Below, piece after piece: positions 32,493 to 40,637 of a stretch of DNA of 64,000 nucleotides; position 1 is the first letter of the stretch, and every line of letters starts with the position of its first letter. The notes under the pieces are model-generated. The model worked only from the letters and a program-made list of their open reading frames with translations. It ran no database searches and was not told the origin of the DNA. A program made the translations under genes and the position numbers. The stretch comes from an uncultured Mycobacterium sp. (GTDB lineage: Bacteria; Actinomycetota; Actinomycetes; Mycobacteriales; Mycobacteriaceae): NCBI GenBank assembly GCA_900078375.1, contig FLQS01000067.1, forward strand, positions 49,357 through 113,356, read 5' to 3'.

Positions 32493-33034
32493 CCACTGCC
32501 CTCAAGGAGTGGAGCGCGGCGGTCCATGCCCTGCTCGACGGCAGGCAGACCGTGCTGCTGCGCAAGGGCGGTATCCACGAGAAGCGGTTCGCCGTCGCCG
32601 CGCAGGAGTTCCTGCTGTTCCCGACAGTTGCGCACAGCCACGCCGAGCGGGTGCGCCCAGAGCATCGTGATCTATTCGCCGACGCCGCAGCCGACAGCAC
32701 CGACGCGCACCTCGTGATCCGAGGTGCAGCGAAAGTCGTTGCCGCCGTTGCGGTGTCGAACCGCGAAGGGCTGTCCGGCATCGAAGATCTGCACATCTGG
32801 ACCGCCGAGTCGGTGCAGGCCGACCGGCTGGATTTCCGGCCGCGCCACCGGCTGACCGTGTTGGTGGTGCAGGCCGCCCCGCTCGTCGCGCCGATCCGGT
32901 TGACCCGCGAGCCGCAGTACGGCGGCTGCACCAGTTGGGTGCAATTACCCGCGACCGCTGAACTGGGGCAACCGGTGCACGACGCTGCCGCGTTAGACGC
33001 GATCGCCGGCCGGGTCCGCGCCGCCGTCGGGTGA
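32489..33034 (+). CDS. DUF1802 family protein
   Basis: The product is 181 residues. LKEWSAAVHALLDGRQTVLL followed by RKGGIHEKRF and FLLFPTVAHSHAERVRPE match DUF1802, a family of soluble proteins usually near 180 residues. No catalytic motif can be named. It is coupled to DUF2277 by an ATGA overlap. Its 3' end overlaps the convergent CocE/NonD hydrolase gene by 42 bases, which is long for this window. Confidence 0.82.
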   Translation: MTTALKEWSAAVHALLDGRQTVLLRKGGIHEKRFAVAAQEFLLFPTVAHSHAERVRPEHRDLFADAAADSTDAHLVIRGAAKVVAAVAVSNREGLSGIEDLHIWTAESVQADRLDFRPRHRLTVLVVQAAPLVAPIRLTREPQYGGCTSWVQLPATAELGQPVHDAAALDAIAGRVRAAVG

Positions 33035-34675
33035 TGGCAGGCTGGCCGACGCCGGCAGGATCAGCTTGGACACCCCGCCGGCCCCGTGGTGCACGGTGTG
33101 CGCCGCCGGGACCATCCGCTGCCCGGTGAGGACCGGCTCGCCGGTCCCGAGGTTGCGGGCAAACCGGGGATGCGATCCGCCGGCGATGAGCACCCGGACC
33201 CGGGTCCCGGCGCGGAAGCGGTGCGCGATGGGGTCGAGCTCGATGCGGACCGGGCCCTGCTGGGGCCCGCTGAGCCGGCGGTAGCCGTCGCTGACGTTGC
33301 GGGAGCGCCCGCGGGCGTCCACCTCGCTGACGCGCACGAACAGGTCGACGTGGTCGATGTCGGCCTCATGGGCCAGTTCGACGACCGGGTTGCCGAACAC
33401 GTACAGGTCGGCATCCAGCGGCCCGCTGGTGAAGCTCAGCACGTCGGCCCGCCGAGCCAGCGCGGAGTCGTCCTGGTAGCCGGCCTCCTGGGTCAGCAGC
33501 CGGCCGCCCACCGTCGGGGTCGGGTCGGCGGGGTCGTAGCGGAAGCTGGACGGCGCGGCATCCGCGGGTGGCGGGGCCGCGGCCAGCCGGCCCGCTGATT
33601 GCGGGTACAGCACGCCCTCACCGGTGGCCGGCGGCCAATCCGGCAGGTCGATCCAGCCGTGATGGGCGACGTACACCCGCACCGGGCTGCGCCTGGCGGT
33701 GGTGGGGATGCCGGCCAGGTGGGTGCCGAGCCAGTCCAGCGTCTGTGCGGCGGCGGTACCGCCGGCCTTGACGATCATGTCGCTGTGCGCCCACGGTCCG
33801 ACCGTCATCGCGACGCCGACGCCACGATCGCGCAGGTGGCGGTACTGCAGGAGGGTCTGGTCGAGAAACAGGTCCTGCCAGCCGCTGATCAACAGCACCG
33901 GCACGTCGCAGCGGTCGAGTGCGGACGTCATCCGCATGGTCTCCCAGAACGGGTCGTCGCCGCCCGGATGCTCGATCCACGACTCGTACCACGGTGACCC
34001 CGAGCCCAGCAGATCACGGCCGGCGCTGCCCAGCGGAAGCCCGTGCATGGCGCGTTCCAGCCGGCGCGCCGCCCGGGTCTGGAACGCCAGCCGCCGCGCT
34101 ATCGCCTCCTCCTGGTGGGCGATCGAGTTCGACCAGCTCAGGAAGTCGTTCAGCGAGAATGATCCGGTGCCCCACGAGGAGGCGTGGAAGTCGTGCGGGC
34201 CGACGGTGACCACCGCCGCGGCCAGTTCGGGCGGCGGGTCCGAGAGCAGGGCCCACTGGGTGAAGCCCAGGTACGACAGGCCGATGGTGGCGAATTTGCC
34301 GCCGAACCACGGCTGTTCGCGTAGCCACACCACCGTGTCGGCGGCGTCGTCGGCCTCGTGGACCATGGGCACGAAGTCGCCGCCCGACCCGAACGTGCCC
34401 CGCACGCTCTGCAGCAGCACGTGGTACCCGCGTGCGGCGTACAGCCGGGCGTAGATCAGGGAGAACGGGAAGGAGCGGCCGTACGGGCCGCGGACCAGGA
34501 TGGTGCCCAGGGGGGTGTCGACGTTGGGCTCGTAGTGGGTGGCGCGCAGGACGGCGCCGTCGCGCATCGGGATGCCGACGCCGCGATGAACGGCGTAGTC
34601 GCTGGTCGGGGGCGCTATCCGCAGGTAGCGCGACAGAGTGCGGTCGACGAATTGCTGGGGCCGATGATTGCGCAC
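32993..34675 (-). CDS. CocE/NonD (X-Pro dipeptidyl-peptidase-like) serine hydrolase
   Basis: The product is 560 residues from GTG 34675; the ribosome site is poor, and a start at a later codon is possible, but conserved sequence begins shortly after it. The alpha/beta hydrolase domain carries TILVRGPYGRSFPF, VLLQSVRGTFGSGGDF, the nucleophile elbow TIGLSYLGFTQWAL (Gly-x-Ser-Tyr-x-Gly), LISGWQDLFLDQ (Asp) and VGPWAHSDM (His). The C-terminal half is a jelly roll (PLDADLYVFGNP, VSDGYRRLSG), typical of cocaine esterase and NonD peptidases. Gene order next to the metallophosphoesterase matches M. tuberculosis Rv2800. The natural ester or peptide substrate is not known. Confidence 0.9.
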   Translation of the reverse strand: MRNHRPQQFVDRTLSRYLRIAPPTSDYAVHRGVGIPMRDGAVLRATHYEPNVDTPLGTILVRGPYGRSFPFSLIYARLYAARGYHVLLQSVRGTFGSGGDFVPMVHEADDAADTVVWLREQPWFGGKFATIGLSYLGFTQWALLSDPPPELAAAVVTVGPHDFHASSWGTGSFSLNDFLSWSNSIAHQEEAIARRLAFQTRAARRLERAMHGLPLGSAGRDLLGSGSPWYESWIEHPGGDDPFWETMRMTSALDRCDVPVLLISGWQDLFLDQTLLQYRHLRDRGVGVAMTVGPWAHSDMIVKAGGTAAAQTLDWLGTHLAGIPTTARRSPVRVYVAHHGWIDLPDWPPATGEGVLYPQSAGRLAAAPPPADAAPSSFRYDPADPTPTVGGRLLTQEAGYQDDSALARRADVLSFTSGPLDADLYVFGNPVVELAHEADIDHVDLFVRVSEVDARGRSRNVSDGYRRLSGPQQGPVRIELDPIAHRFRAGTRVRVLIAGGSHPRFARNLGTGEPVLTGQRMVPAAHTVHHGAGGVSKLILPASASLPSPDGGADPAGDRV

Positions 34676-34766
34676 GCCTTTCAGACTATGTAGTACGGCG
34701 TGAGCTGCCGGGCCGCCGTCAGGTTCTCCCGCCCGACCGCCGGCGGTCCAACCGGCTGTGCGCAAG

Positions 34767-34772
34767 TAGTCT
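34767..34772 (+). promoter_or_regulatory. -10 element TAGTCT, leaderless start of the metallophosphoesterase-pptT operon
   Basis: TAGTCT ends eight bases before GTG 34781, so transcription should begin at or next to the start codon. No Shine-Dalgarno sequence precedes that GTG, which agrees with a leaderless mRNA. Confidence 0.5.
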
Positions 34773-34780
34773 GGCGTGTT

Positions 34781-35712
<932 letters not shown>

Positions 35713-35716
<4 letters not shown>

Positions 35717-36381
35717 GTCAACTCATGGCTGCGGTGCTGCCGGATATCGCCGATCTGGTCTACTCCGAAGCATTCGACGATCCACCGGGCCTGACACCAT
35801 TGCCCGAGGAAGAGCCGCTGATCGCCAAATCGGTGGACAAGCGGCGTAACGAGTTCGTCACCGTCCGCCATTGCGCGCGCCTGGCGTTGCAGCAACTGGG
35901 CCTGCCGCCGGTGCCGATCCTCAAGGGCGACAAGGGTGAACCGTGCTGGCCCGACGGGGTGGTGGGCAGCCTCACCCACACCCAGGGGTATCGCGGCGCG
36001 GTGGTCGGGCGCAGCGCGAACGTCCGTTCGGTGGGCATCGACGCCGAGCCGCACGGCGTGCTGCCCGACGGAGTGCTCAACGCCATCAGCCTGCCCGCCG
36101 AGCGCTATGAGATAGGCGCACTGCCGGGCGGCCTGCACTGGGACCGAATCCTGTTCTGCGCCAAGGAAGCGACGTACAAGGCGTGGTTTCCGCTGACCCA
36201 GCGTTGGCTGGGCTTCGAAGACGCCCACATCACCTTCGATGTCGAATCGTCCGGGATCGCTGGAACATTCGTGTCGCGGATCTTGATCGACCCGGCCGCC
36301 CGCTCTGGCCCGCCGCTCCACGAGCTGGCCGGCCGGTGGTCGGTGGGCGGTGGGCTGGCGCTGACGGCGATCGTGCTGTGA
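35713..36381 (+). CDS. pptT: 4'-phosphopantetheinyl transferase PptT
   Basis: The product is 222 residues, close to the ~227 of mycobacterial PptT. The Sfp-type motifs are present: KGDKGEPCWPDGVVGSLTHT (P2), VGIDAEPHGVLP with the magnesium Asp-x-Glu, and FCAKEATYKAWFP (K-E-A-x-Y-K). It transfers phosphopantetheine from CoA to carrier domains of polyketide synthases (including those making mycolates and phthiocerols) and siderophore NRPSs, and is essential in mycobacteria. The start is set by the ATGA overlap with the phosphoesterase, and its own TGA overlaps truB. Confidence 0.95.
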
Positions 36382-37271
36382 GCACATCCTCGCCCGGAAT
36401 TGTCGTCGTCGACAAACCGGCAGGCATCACGAGCCATGACGTGGTCGGCCGCTGCCGGCGGATCTTCGGCACCCGCAAGGTGGGCCATGCCGGCACGCTG
36501 GACCCGATGGCCACCGGCGTCCTGGTCGTCGGCATCGAGCGGGCCACCAAGATCCTCGGCCTGCTCACCGCCACATCGAAGTCGTACGTGGCGACCATCC
36601 GGCTGGGTCGGTCAACCACGACCGAAGACGCTGAAGGCGAAGTGCTGCAGGATATTTCTGCTGAGCAGGTGACCGATGAGCAGATCTACGCGGGGATCGC
36701 AAACCTGCGCGGTGAGATCGCGCAGCGGCCGTCGTCGGTCAGCGCGGTCAAGGTCGACGGTAAGCGGGCCTACCAGTTGGTGCGCGAAGGCCAGGATGTG
36801 CGGTTGGCCGAACGCGCGGTCCGCATCGACCGATTCGATGTGAACGGGATTCGGCGCGACGGACCGTTCATCGACGTGGATGTCGAGGTCGACTGCTCGT
36901 CGGGCACCTATATCCGGGCGCTGGCACGCGATCTCGGTGACGCGCTGGGCGTCGGGGGACACCTGACCGCGTTGCGCCGCACCCGGGTTGGCGGCTACGG
37001 TCTCGACCACGCGCGGTCATTGGCCGAACTCGCCGACCATCCGCAGCTCAGCTACTCCCTAGACGAGGCATGCCTGCTGGCGTTCGCGCGCCGCAACATC
37101 ACCGAAGCCGAAGCTGAGGACGCCCGCCATGGCCGGCCGCTGACCGCGGCGGGAGTCGACGGTGTCTATGCCGCAACCGATCCCGACGGGCGGGTGATCG
37201 CGCTGCTGGAGGACAAGGGCGGCCGGACCAAATCCGTGGTGGTGATCCGCCCCGCGACGCTAGGGCCCTAG
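36378..37271 (+). CDS. truB: tRNA pseudouridine-55 synthase TruB
   Basis: The product is 297 residues, with GTG 36378 overlapping the pptT stop. IVVVDKPAGITSHDVV, GHAGTLDPMATGVL (catalytic Asp), SYVATIRLG, QRPSSVSAVKVDGKRAY and SSGTYIRALARDLG are the standard TruB motifs. It makes pseudouridine-55 in the tRNA T-loop. The C-terminal ~80 residues form the actinobacterial PUA-like extension (VYAATDPDGRVIALLEDKGG). It is the last gene of the phosphoesterase-pptT-truB operon and converges on mntR with 19 bases between stops. Confidence 0.97.
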   Translation: MSTSSPGIVVVDKPAGITSHDVVGRCRRIFGTRKVGHAGTLDPMATGVLVVGIERATKILGLLTATSKSYVATIRLGRSTTTEDAEGEVLQDISAEQVTDEQIYAGIANLRGEIAQRPSSVSAVKVDGKRAYQLVREGQDVRLAERAVRIDRFDVNGIRRDGPFIDVDVEVDCSSGTYIRALARDLGDALGVGGHLTALRRTRVGGYGLDHARSLAELADHPQLSYSLDEACLLAFARRNITEAEAEDARHGRPLTAAGVDGVYAATDPDGRVIALLEDKGGRTKSVVVIRPATLGP

Positions 37272-37290
37272 CGCTTGCGGATGAAGCGAC

Positions 37291-38013
37291 TCAGCCGACG
37301 ACCCAGATCGCTTGGGCCGCAGGGCTGCCCAGTTCGACGGTGTTTGCTGCGCCGTCGGACGACTCCACCGACACGGAGATCACACCAGCGAAGTCCCGCC
37401 GGGCGAGCACCCGAAGGCGGGAGTCCAGGCTGATGCCGACGGTGTCGAAATAGCGCAGCATCTCGGGGTCGGCATCGGAAATCCGTGCCACCGTGCCGAG
37501 TTCGCCGTCGACACAGGCCGATAGCTGGCGGGCGGGAGGAGTGGGCACCAGCCCGTCGGCTGACGGGATGGGGTCGCCGTGCGGGTCGCGGGTCGGGTGC
37601 CCCAGCTTGGCGTCGATCCGGTCGAGCATCATGTCGCTGATCGCGTGCTCGAGGATCTCGGCCTCGTCGTGCACCTCGTCCCAGCTGTAGCCGAGTTCGC
37701 GCATCAGGAAGGTCTCCAGCAGACGATGGCGGCGGACCACGGCCAGCGCGGCGTGGCGGCCCCGTTCGGTCAGCGTCACCGCGCCGTACTTCTCGTGGTC
37801 CACCAGCCCTTGATCGGCCAACCGACGGATCGACTCCGAGGCGGTGCTGGCCGACACCCCGATGCGCTCGGCGAGCAGCTTGGTGCTGACCTTCTCCTGC
37901 GACCACTCCTGGGCGCTCCAGATGGTTTTGAGGTAGTCCTGGGCGACCGTCGTCAGGTCGTGCACCCCTTGGTTGGGGCTACCGTCAGGACTCACACCCA
38001 AAAGTTTAGGCAT
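37291..38013 (-). CDS. mntR: MntR/SirR-type manganese-responsive DtxR-family repressor
   Basis: The product is 240 residues. A winged helix (KLLAERIGVSASTASESIRR) is followed by a dimer/metal domain and a C-terminal FeoA/SH3-like domain (ISLDSRLRVLARRDFAGVI). The metal ligands are of MntR rather than IdeR type: the N-terminal QDYLKTI carries Asp where iron-sensing DtxR has Met10, and DEAEILEHAI carries Glu where DtxR has Cys102. It should repress manganese uptake genes when Mn(II) is present, as M. tuberculosis Rv2788 does. The start ATG has AGGTGA four bases upstream. Its 62-base divergent gap with ribF holds both promoters. Confidence 0.9.
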   Translation of the reverse strand: MPKLLGVSPDGSPNQGVHDLTTVAQDYLKTIWSAQEWSQEKVSTKLLAERIGVSASTASESIRRLADQGLVDHEKYGAVTLTERGRHAALAVVRRHRLLETFLMRELGYSWDEVHDEAEILEHAISDMMLDRIDAKLGHPTRDPHGDPIPSADGLVPTPPARQLSACVDGELGTVARISDADPEMLRYFDTVGISLDSRLRVLARRDFAGVISVSVESSDGAANTVELGSPAAQAIWVVG

Positions 38014-38062
38014 TCATCACCTGATCTGGGGATCTAGCGTGTCTCGTCGCGCGGGCGCGCCG

Positions 38063-38068
38063 TAGGCT
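38063..38068 (+). promoter_or_regulatory. -10 element TAGGCT of ribF (leaderless)
   Basis: TAGGCT ends seven bases before the GTG start at 38076, so the transcript likely begins at the start codon. There is no ribosome site before this GTG. Confidence 0.5.
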
Positions 38069-38075
38069 TGCCGAC

Positions 38076-39053
38076 GTGGAGCGGTGGCGCGGACAGGACG
38101 AGATCCCCTCGGACTGGGGCCGATGTGTGGTGACCATCGGCGTCTTCGACGGCGTACATCGTGGGCATGCCGAGCTGATTGCCCGCGCGGTGAAGGCGGG
38201 CCGCACTCGGGGCGTGCCGGCGGTGCTCATGACATTCGACCCGCATCCGATGGAAGTGGTGTTCCCAGGTAGCCACCCGGCTCAGCTGACGACGCTGGCC
38301 CGGCGCGCCGAACTGGCCGAGGAACTGGGCATCGACGTGTTCCTGGTCGTGCCCTTCACCACCGACTTCATGAAGCTCACCCCGGATCGCTACATCCACG
38401 AACTGCTGGTGGAGCGGCTGCACGTCGTCGAGGTGATCGTCGGCGAGAACTTCACCTTCGGCAAGAAGGCGGCCGGCAACGTCGGCACCCTGCGCAAGGC
38501 GGGTGATCGGTTCGGCTTCGCCGTCGAGAGCATGTCGCTGGTCGCCGAGCACCACCAGAGCGAGACGGTCACCTTCTCGTCGACCTACATCCGCTCCTGC
38601 GTTGATGCCGGCGACGTGGTGACCGCCGCCGAGGCGCTGGGCCGTCCGCACCGCGTCGAAGGCGTCGTGGTGCGCGGCGACGGCCGAGGCCGGGTGCTGG
38701 GCTTCCCGACCGCCAACGTCGCACCGCCGATGTACTCCGCGATCCCGGCCGACGGCGTCTACGCCGCGTGGTTCACCGTGCTGGGCCACGGCCCGGTCAC
38801 CGGCTCGGTGGTTCCGGGGGAGCGGTATCAGGCCGCGGTCTCGGTCGGCACCAACCCCACATTCTCCGGGCGTACCCGCACGGTAGAGGCTTTCGTCCTG
38901 GACACCGCCGCCGATCTCTACGGCCAGCACGTCGCGGTGGACTTCGTCGCCCGGCTGCGCGGCCAGCTCAAATTCGACTCGGTGCATGACCTGGTCGAGG
39001 CGATGGGCAAGGACACCGAGAAAGCCCGCACGATCCTGTCGGCGCAGGACTGA
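38076..39053 (+). CDS. ribF: Bifunctional riboflavin kinase / FAD synthetase
   Basis: The product is 325 residues. The N-terminal adenylyltransferase domain shows VTIGVFDGVHRGH (HxGH-like nucleotide-binding motif), LMTFDPHPMEVVFP, VGENFTFGKKAAGN and SSTYIRSCV. The C-terminal flavokinase domain shows GRVLGFPTANVAP (GxPTAN) and SVGTNPTFSGR, ending with VDFVARLRGQLKFDS. It converts riboflavin to FMN and then FAD. The gene is single and divergent from mntR, with an apparent leaderless GTG start. Confidence 0.97.
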   Translation: MERWRGQDEIPSDWGRCVVTIGVFDGVHRGHAELIARAVKAGRTRGVPAVLMTFDPHPMEVVFPGSHPAQLTTLARRAELAEELGIDVFLVVPFTTDFMKLTPDRYIHELLVERLHVVEVIVGENFTFGKKAAGNVGTLRKAGDRFGFAVESMSLVAEHHQSETVTFSSTYIRSCVDAGDVVTAAEALGRPHRVEGVVVRGDGRGRVLGFPTANVAPPMYSAIPADGVYAAWFTVLGHGPVTGSVVPGERYQAAVSVGTNPTFSGRTRTVEAFVLDTAADLYGQHVAVDFVARLRGQLKFDSVHDLVEAMGKDTEKARTILSAQD

Positions 39054-39061
39054 GCAGAGAT

Positions 39062-39547
39062 TCAGGACGCGATCAGGTCGTCGATCTGGTTGATCGCCGA
39101 CGTCGAGCCCTCGACCACACCCATGTCCAGTACCTGCTGAAGGCCTGCGGCGGACGCGAATTTGGCGACGTAGACCGCATGGGTAACGCCGTTGTGCTCG
39201 GTGAAGGTGTAGGTGTTCTCCGAGACCGGCATGTCGGGGTTCGGGTTCAGATCCGCGTCCGCGAAACCGTCCAGGAACGCGAAGCTCCTCGGCTCGTCGA
39301 CGGCAGTGATGTCCCAGTAACCGGCGTGCTTGTCGCCCTCGGGGCCGGTCATGAAATACGTCGTCCGGCTACCGGGGGCCAGCTTGTGGTCGACGACTGT
39401 TGCGGGATATAGCGGCGGCCCCCACACCTTCTCCAGCTGGCGCGGATCGGCGTAGACCTGCCAGATCCGCGCCACCGGCGCGGCGAACTCGGCGGTGATG
39501 GTCAGGGTCAGGTTCTCGAGATCGTGCTGGACGTCGGTGACGGGCAT
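39062..39547 (-). CDS. SRPBCC/AHSA1-family START-like protein
   Basis: The product is 161 residues. ATG 39547 has AAGGAGAA about seven bases upstream and overlaps the TAA stop of the ArsR gene. TITAEFAAPVARIWQVYADP, KVWGPPLYPATVVDHKLAPG, YFMTGPEG and GYWDITAVDEPRSFAFLDGF are hallmarks of the AHSA1/SRPBCC group, a fold with a deep hydrophobic cavity. ArsR-SRPBCC gene pairs are common in actinobacteria, and the small-ligand-binding protein is thought to be the regulated product. The ligand is not known. Confidence 0.88.
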   Translation of the reverse strand: MPVTDVQHDLENLTLTITAEFAAPVARIWQVYADPRQLEKVWGPPLYPATVVDHKLAPGSRTTYFMTGPEGDKHAGYWDITAVDEPRSFAFLDGFADADLNPNPDMPVSENTYTFTEHNGVTHAVYVAKFASAAGLQQVLDMGVVEGSTSAINQIDDLIAS

Positions 39548-39888
39548 TATTGGTTCTCCTTCTTTTCGATTGCGATGAGTTCGTCGATGCGGGCGATGCG
39601 ACCCCGCCAAACCTGTTCGAGCTCGGTGAGCATGGCGGCCACCGAGCGCACGGCCGTCACGTCTCCGCTGGCCAACTGCTCGCGACCGTGCCGTCGCTTG
39701 GTGATCAGGCCGGCCTTCTCCAGCACGACGACGTGCTTCTGCACGGCGGCAAAGCTCATGTCGTACTTGAGCGCCAGGGCGGAAACCGAGTGCTCTCCGG
39801 CCAGCGCCCGGCGCATGATGTCGCGCCTGGTCCGGTCGGCGAGTGCATGGAACAGGGCGTCCGCCCGGTCCTCCAGGTCAACGGTCAC
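39547..39888 (-). CDS. ArsR-family winged-helix repressor
   Basis: The product is 113 residues from a GTG. FHALADRTRRDIMRRALAG, SVSALALKYDMSFAAVQKHV and LEKAGLITKRRHGREQLASG define the ArsR winged helix. No metal-binding Cys cluster (CxC) is seen, so it is probably not an arsenite or metal sensor. It is coupled to the SRPBCC gene, and a 28-base perfect palindrome begins five bases upstream of its start, which should be its autoregulatory operator. Confidence 0.92.
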   Translation of the reverse strand: MTVDLEDRADALFHALADRTRRDIMRRALAGEHSVSALALKYDMSFAAVQKHVVVLEKAGLITKRRHGREQLASGDVTAVRSVAAMLTELEQVWRGRIARIDELIAIEKKENQ

Positions 39889-39893
39889 TCAAC

Positions 39894-39921
39894 CAACATA
39901 CAACCAATTGGTTGTATGTTG
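39894..39921. promoter_or_regulatory. 28-base perfect palindrome, ArsR operator
   Basis: The two arms meet at AATT (39906-39909): the left arm reads CAACATACAACCAA and the right arm is its exact reverse complement, with no spacer. It begins 5 bases upstream of the ArsR start codon, so bound repressor would cover the ribosome or promoter region. A perfect dyad of this length by chance is very unlikely in 65 percent GC DNA, and it is AT-rich relative to its flanks. Confidence 0.85.
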
Positions 39922-40067
39922 TCAAGAGGCTGAGCTGCCGCGATTTCGATTCCGGGCGTCCTCGCTGCTAGGCTGACCAACCGATACGGCGTGTGCTGCA
40001 GTCCGCGGCGGCCCACGTATTTCAAGACTGATTCCCTTCGCGGCACCGATGTGATGGAGATGTTTTC

Positions 40068-40337
40068 GTGGCGCTGACCGCCGAGCAGAAAAAGGAAATC
40101 CTGGGCCAGTACGGTCTGCATGAGACCGACACCGGTTCGCCGGAGGCGCAGGTGGCGATGCTGACCAAGCGCATCTCCGACCTCACCGAGCACCTCAAGC
40201 AGCACAAGCACGACCACCACTCGCGCCGCGGGCTGCTGTTGCTGGTCGGCCGTCGCCGCCGGCTGCTCAAGTACGTCGCCGACCTCGACGTCGCGCGCTA
40301 CCGCTCGCTGATCGAGCGCCTGGGTCTGCGCCGCTGA
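40068..40337 (+). CDS. rpsO: 30S ribosomal protein S15
   Basis: The product is 89 residues, the standard S15 length. GTG 40068 follows GGAGATG by five bases. LTAEQKKEILGQYGLHETDT, GSPEAQVAMLTKRISDLTEH and HHSRRGLLLLVGRRRRLLKY are conserved S15 segments. It binds 16S rRNA in the central domain. The gene precedes gpsI as in other bacteria, separated here by 300 bases. Confidence 0.98.
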   Translation: MALTAEQKKEILGQYGLHETDTGSPEAQVAMLTKRISDLTEHLKQHKHDHHSRRGLLLLVGRRRRLLKYVADLDVARYRSLIERLGLRR

Positions 40338-40637
40338 GCGGCGTTACCCACCGTGTAACATAGGGGCCGTTGTGAGCCGTTTTCCGGCTCGAACATCGGG
40401 TGCGGTTCATGCATATCCGCGTGTCCCGTTCCTGCGTGTCATAGCGAAGCTTCCCTGCGCGGGCGGTCTTCGGTAGTGGCTGCCGGGCCCCAAAGAACTG
40501 GGGAGAGCCCGGCCGCTTCGATCGACGGCCGTAGCCGCATCCAGGCCCAAGCCTCGTAGTGCTCAGGGCTACCTGAGTTCATCTGTGACGACGCGAAACA
40601 GCTGAACAGTGAACTCAGAAAGGCTGAACGGGCATCT
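40338..40637 (+). other. rpsO-gpsI intergenic leader, no gene
   Basis: This 300-base stretch has no convincing reading frame with a ribosome site. It contains the hairpin at 40483-40512 and, close to the gpsI start, AGAAAGG. In M. tuberculosis a lipoprotein gene (lppU) lies between rpsO and gpsI; nothing like it is seen here. The region is probably a long structured leader of gpsI mRNA. Confidence 0.6.
40483..40512 (+). promoter_or_regulatory. Stem-loop in the gpsI leader
   Basis: CCGGGC (40483-40488) pairs with GCCCGG (40507-40512) and CCCA (40489-40492) with TGGG (40499-40502), leaving the loop AAGAAC and a GAGA bulge on the 3' side. No T-run follows, so it is not an intrinsic terminator. 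In E. coli and Streptomyces pnp leaders, a stem-loop is cut by RNase III and allows PNPase to control its own mRNA; the same role is inferred here. Confidence 0.6.

Noticed and set aside
37268..37906. 212-codon minus-strand frame overlapping mntR
   Set aside because: Different frame of the same strand as mntR with Arg/Pro-rich content and no ribosome site; mntR is the real gene.
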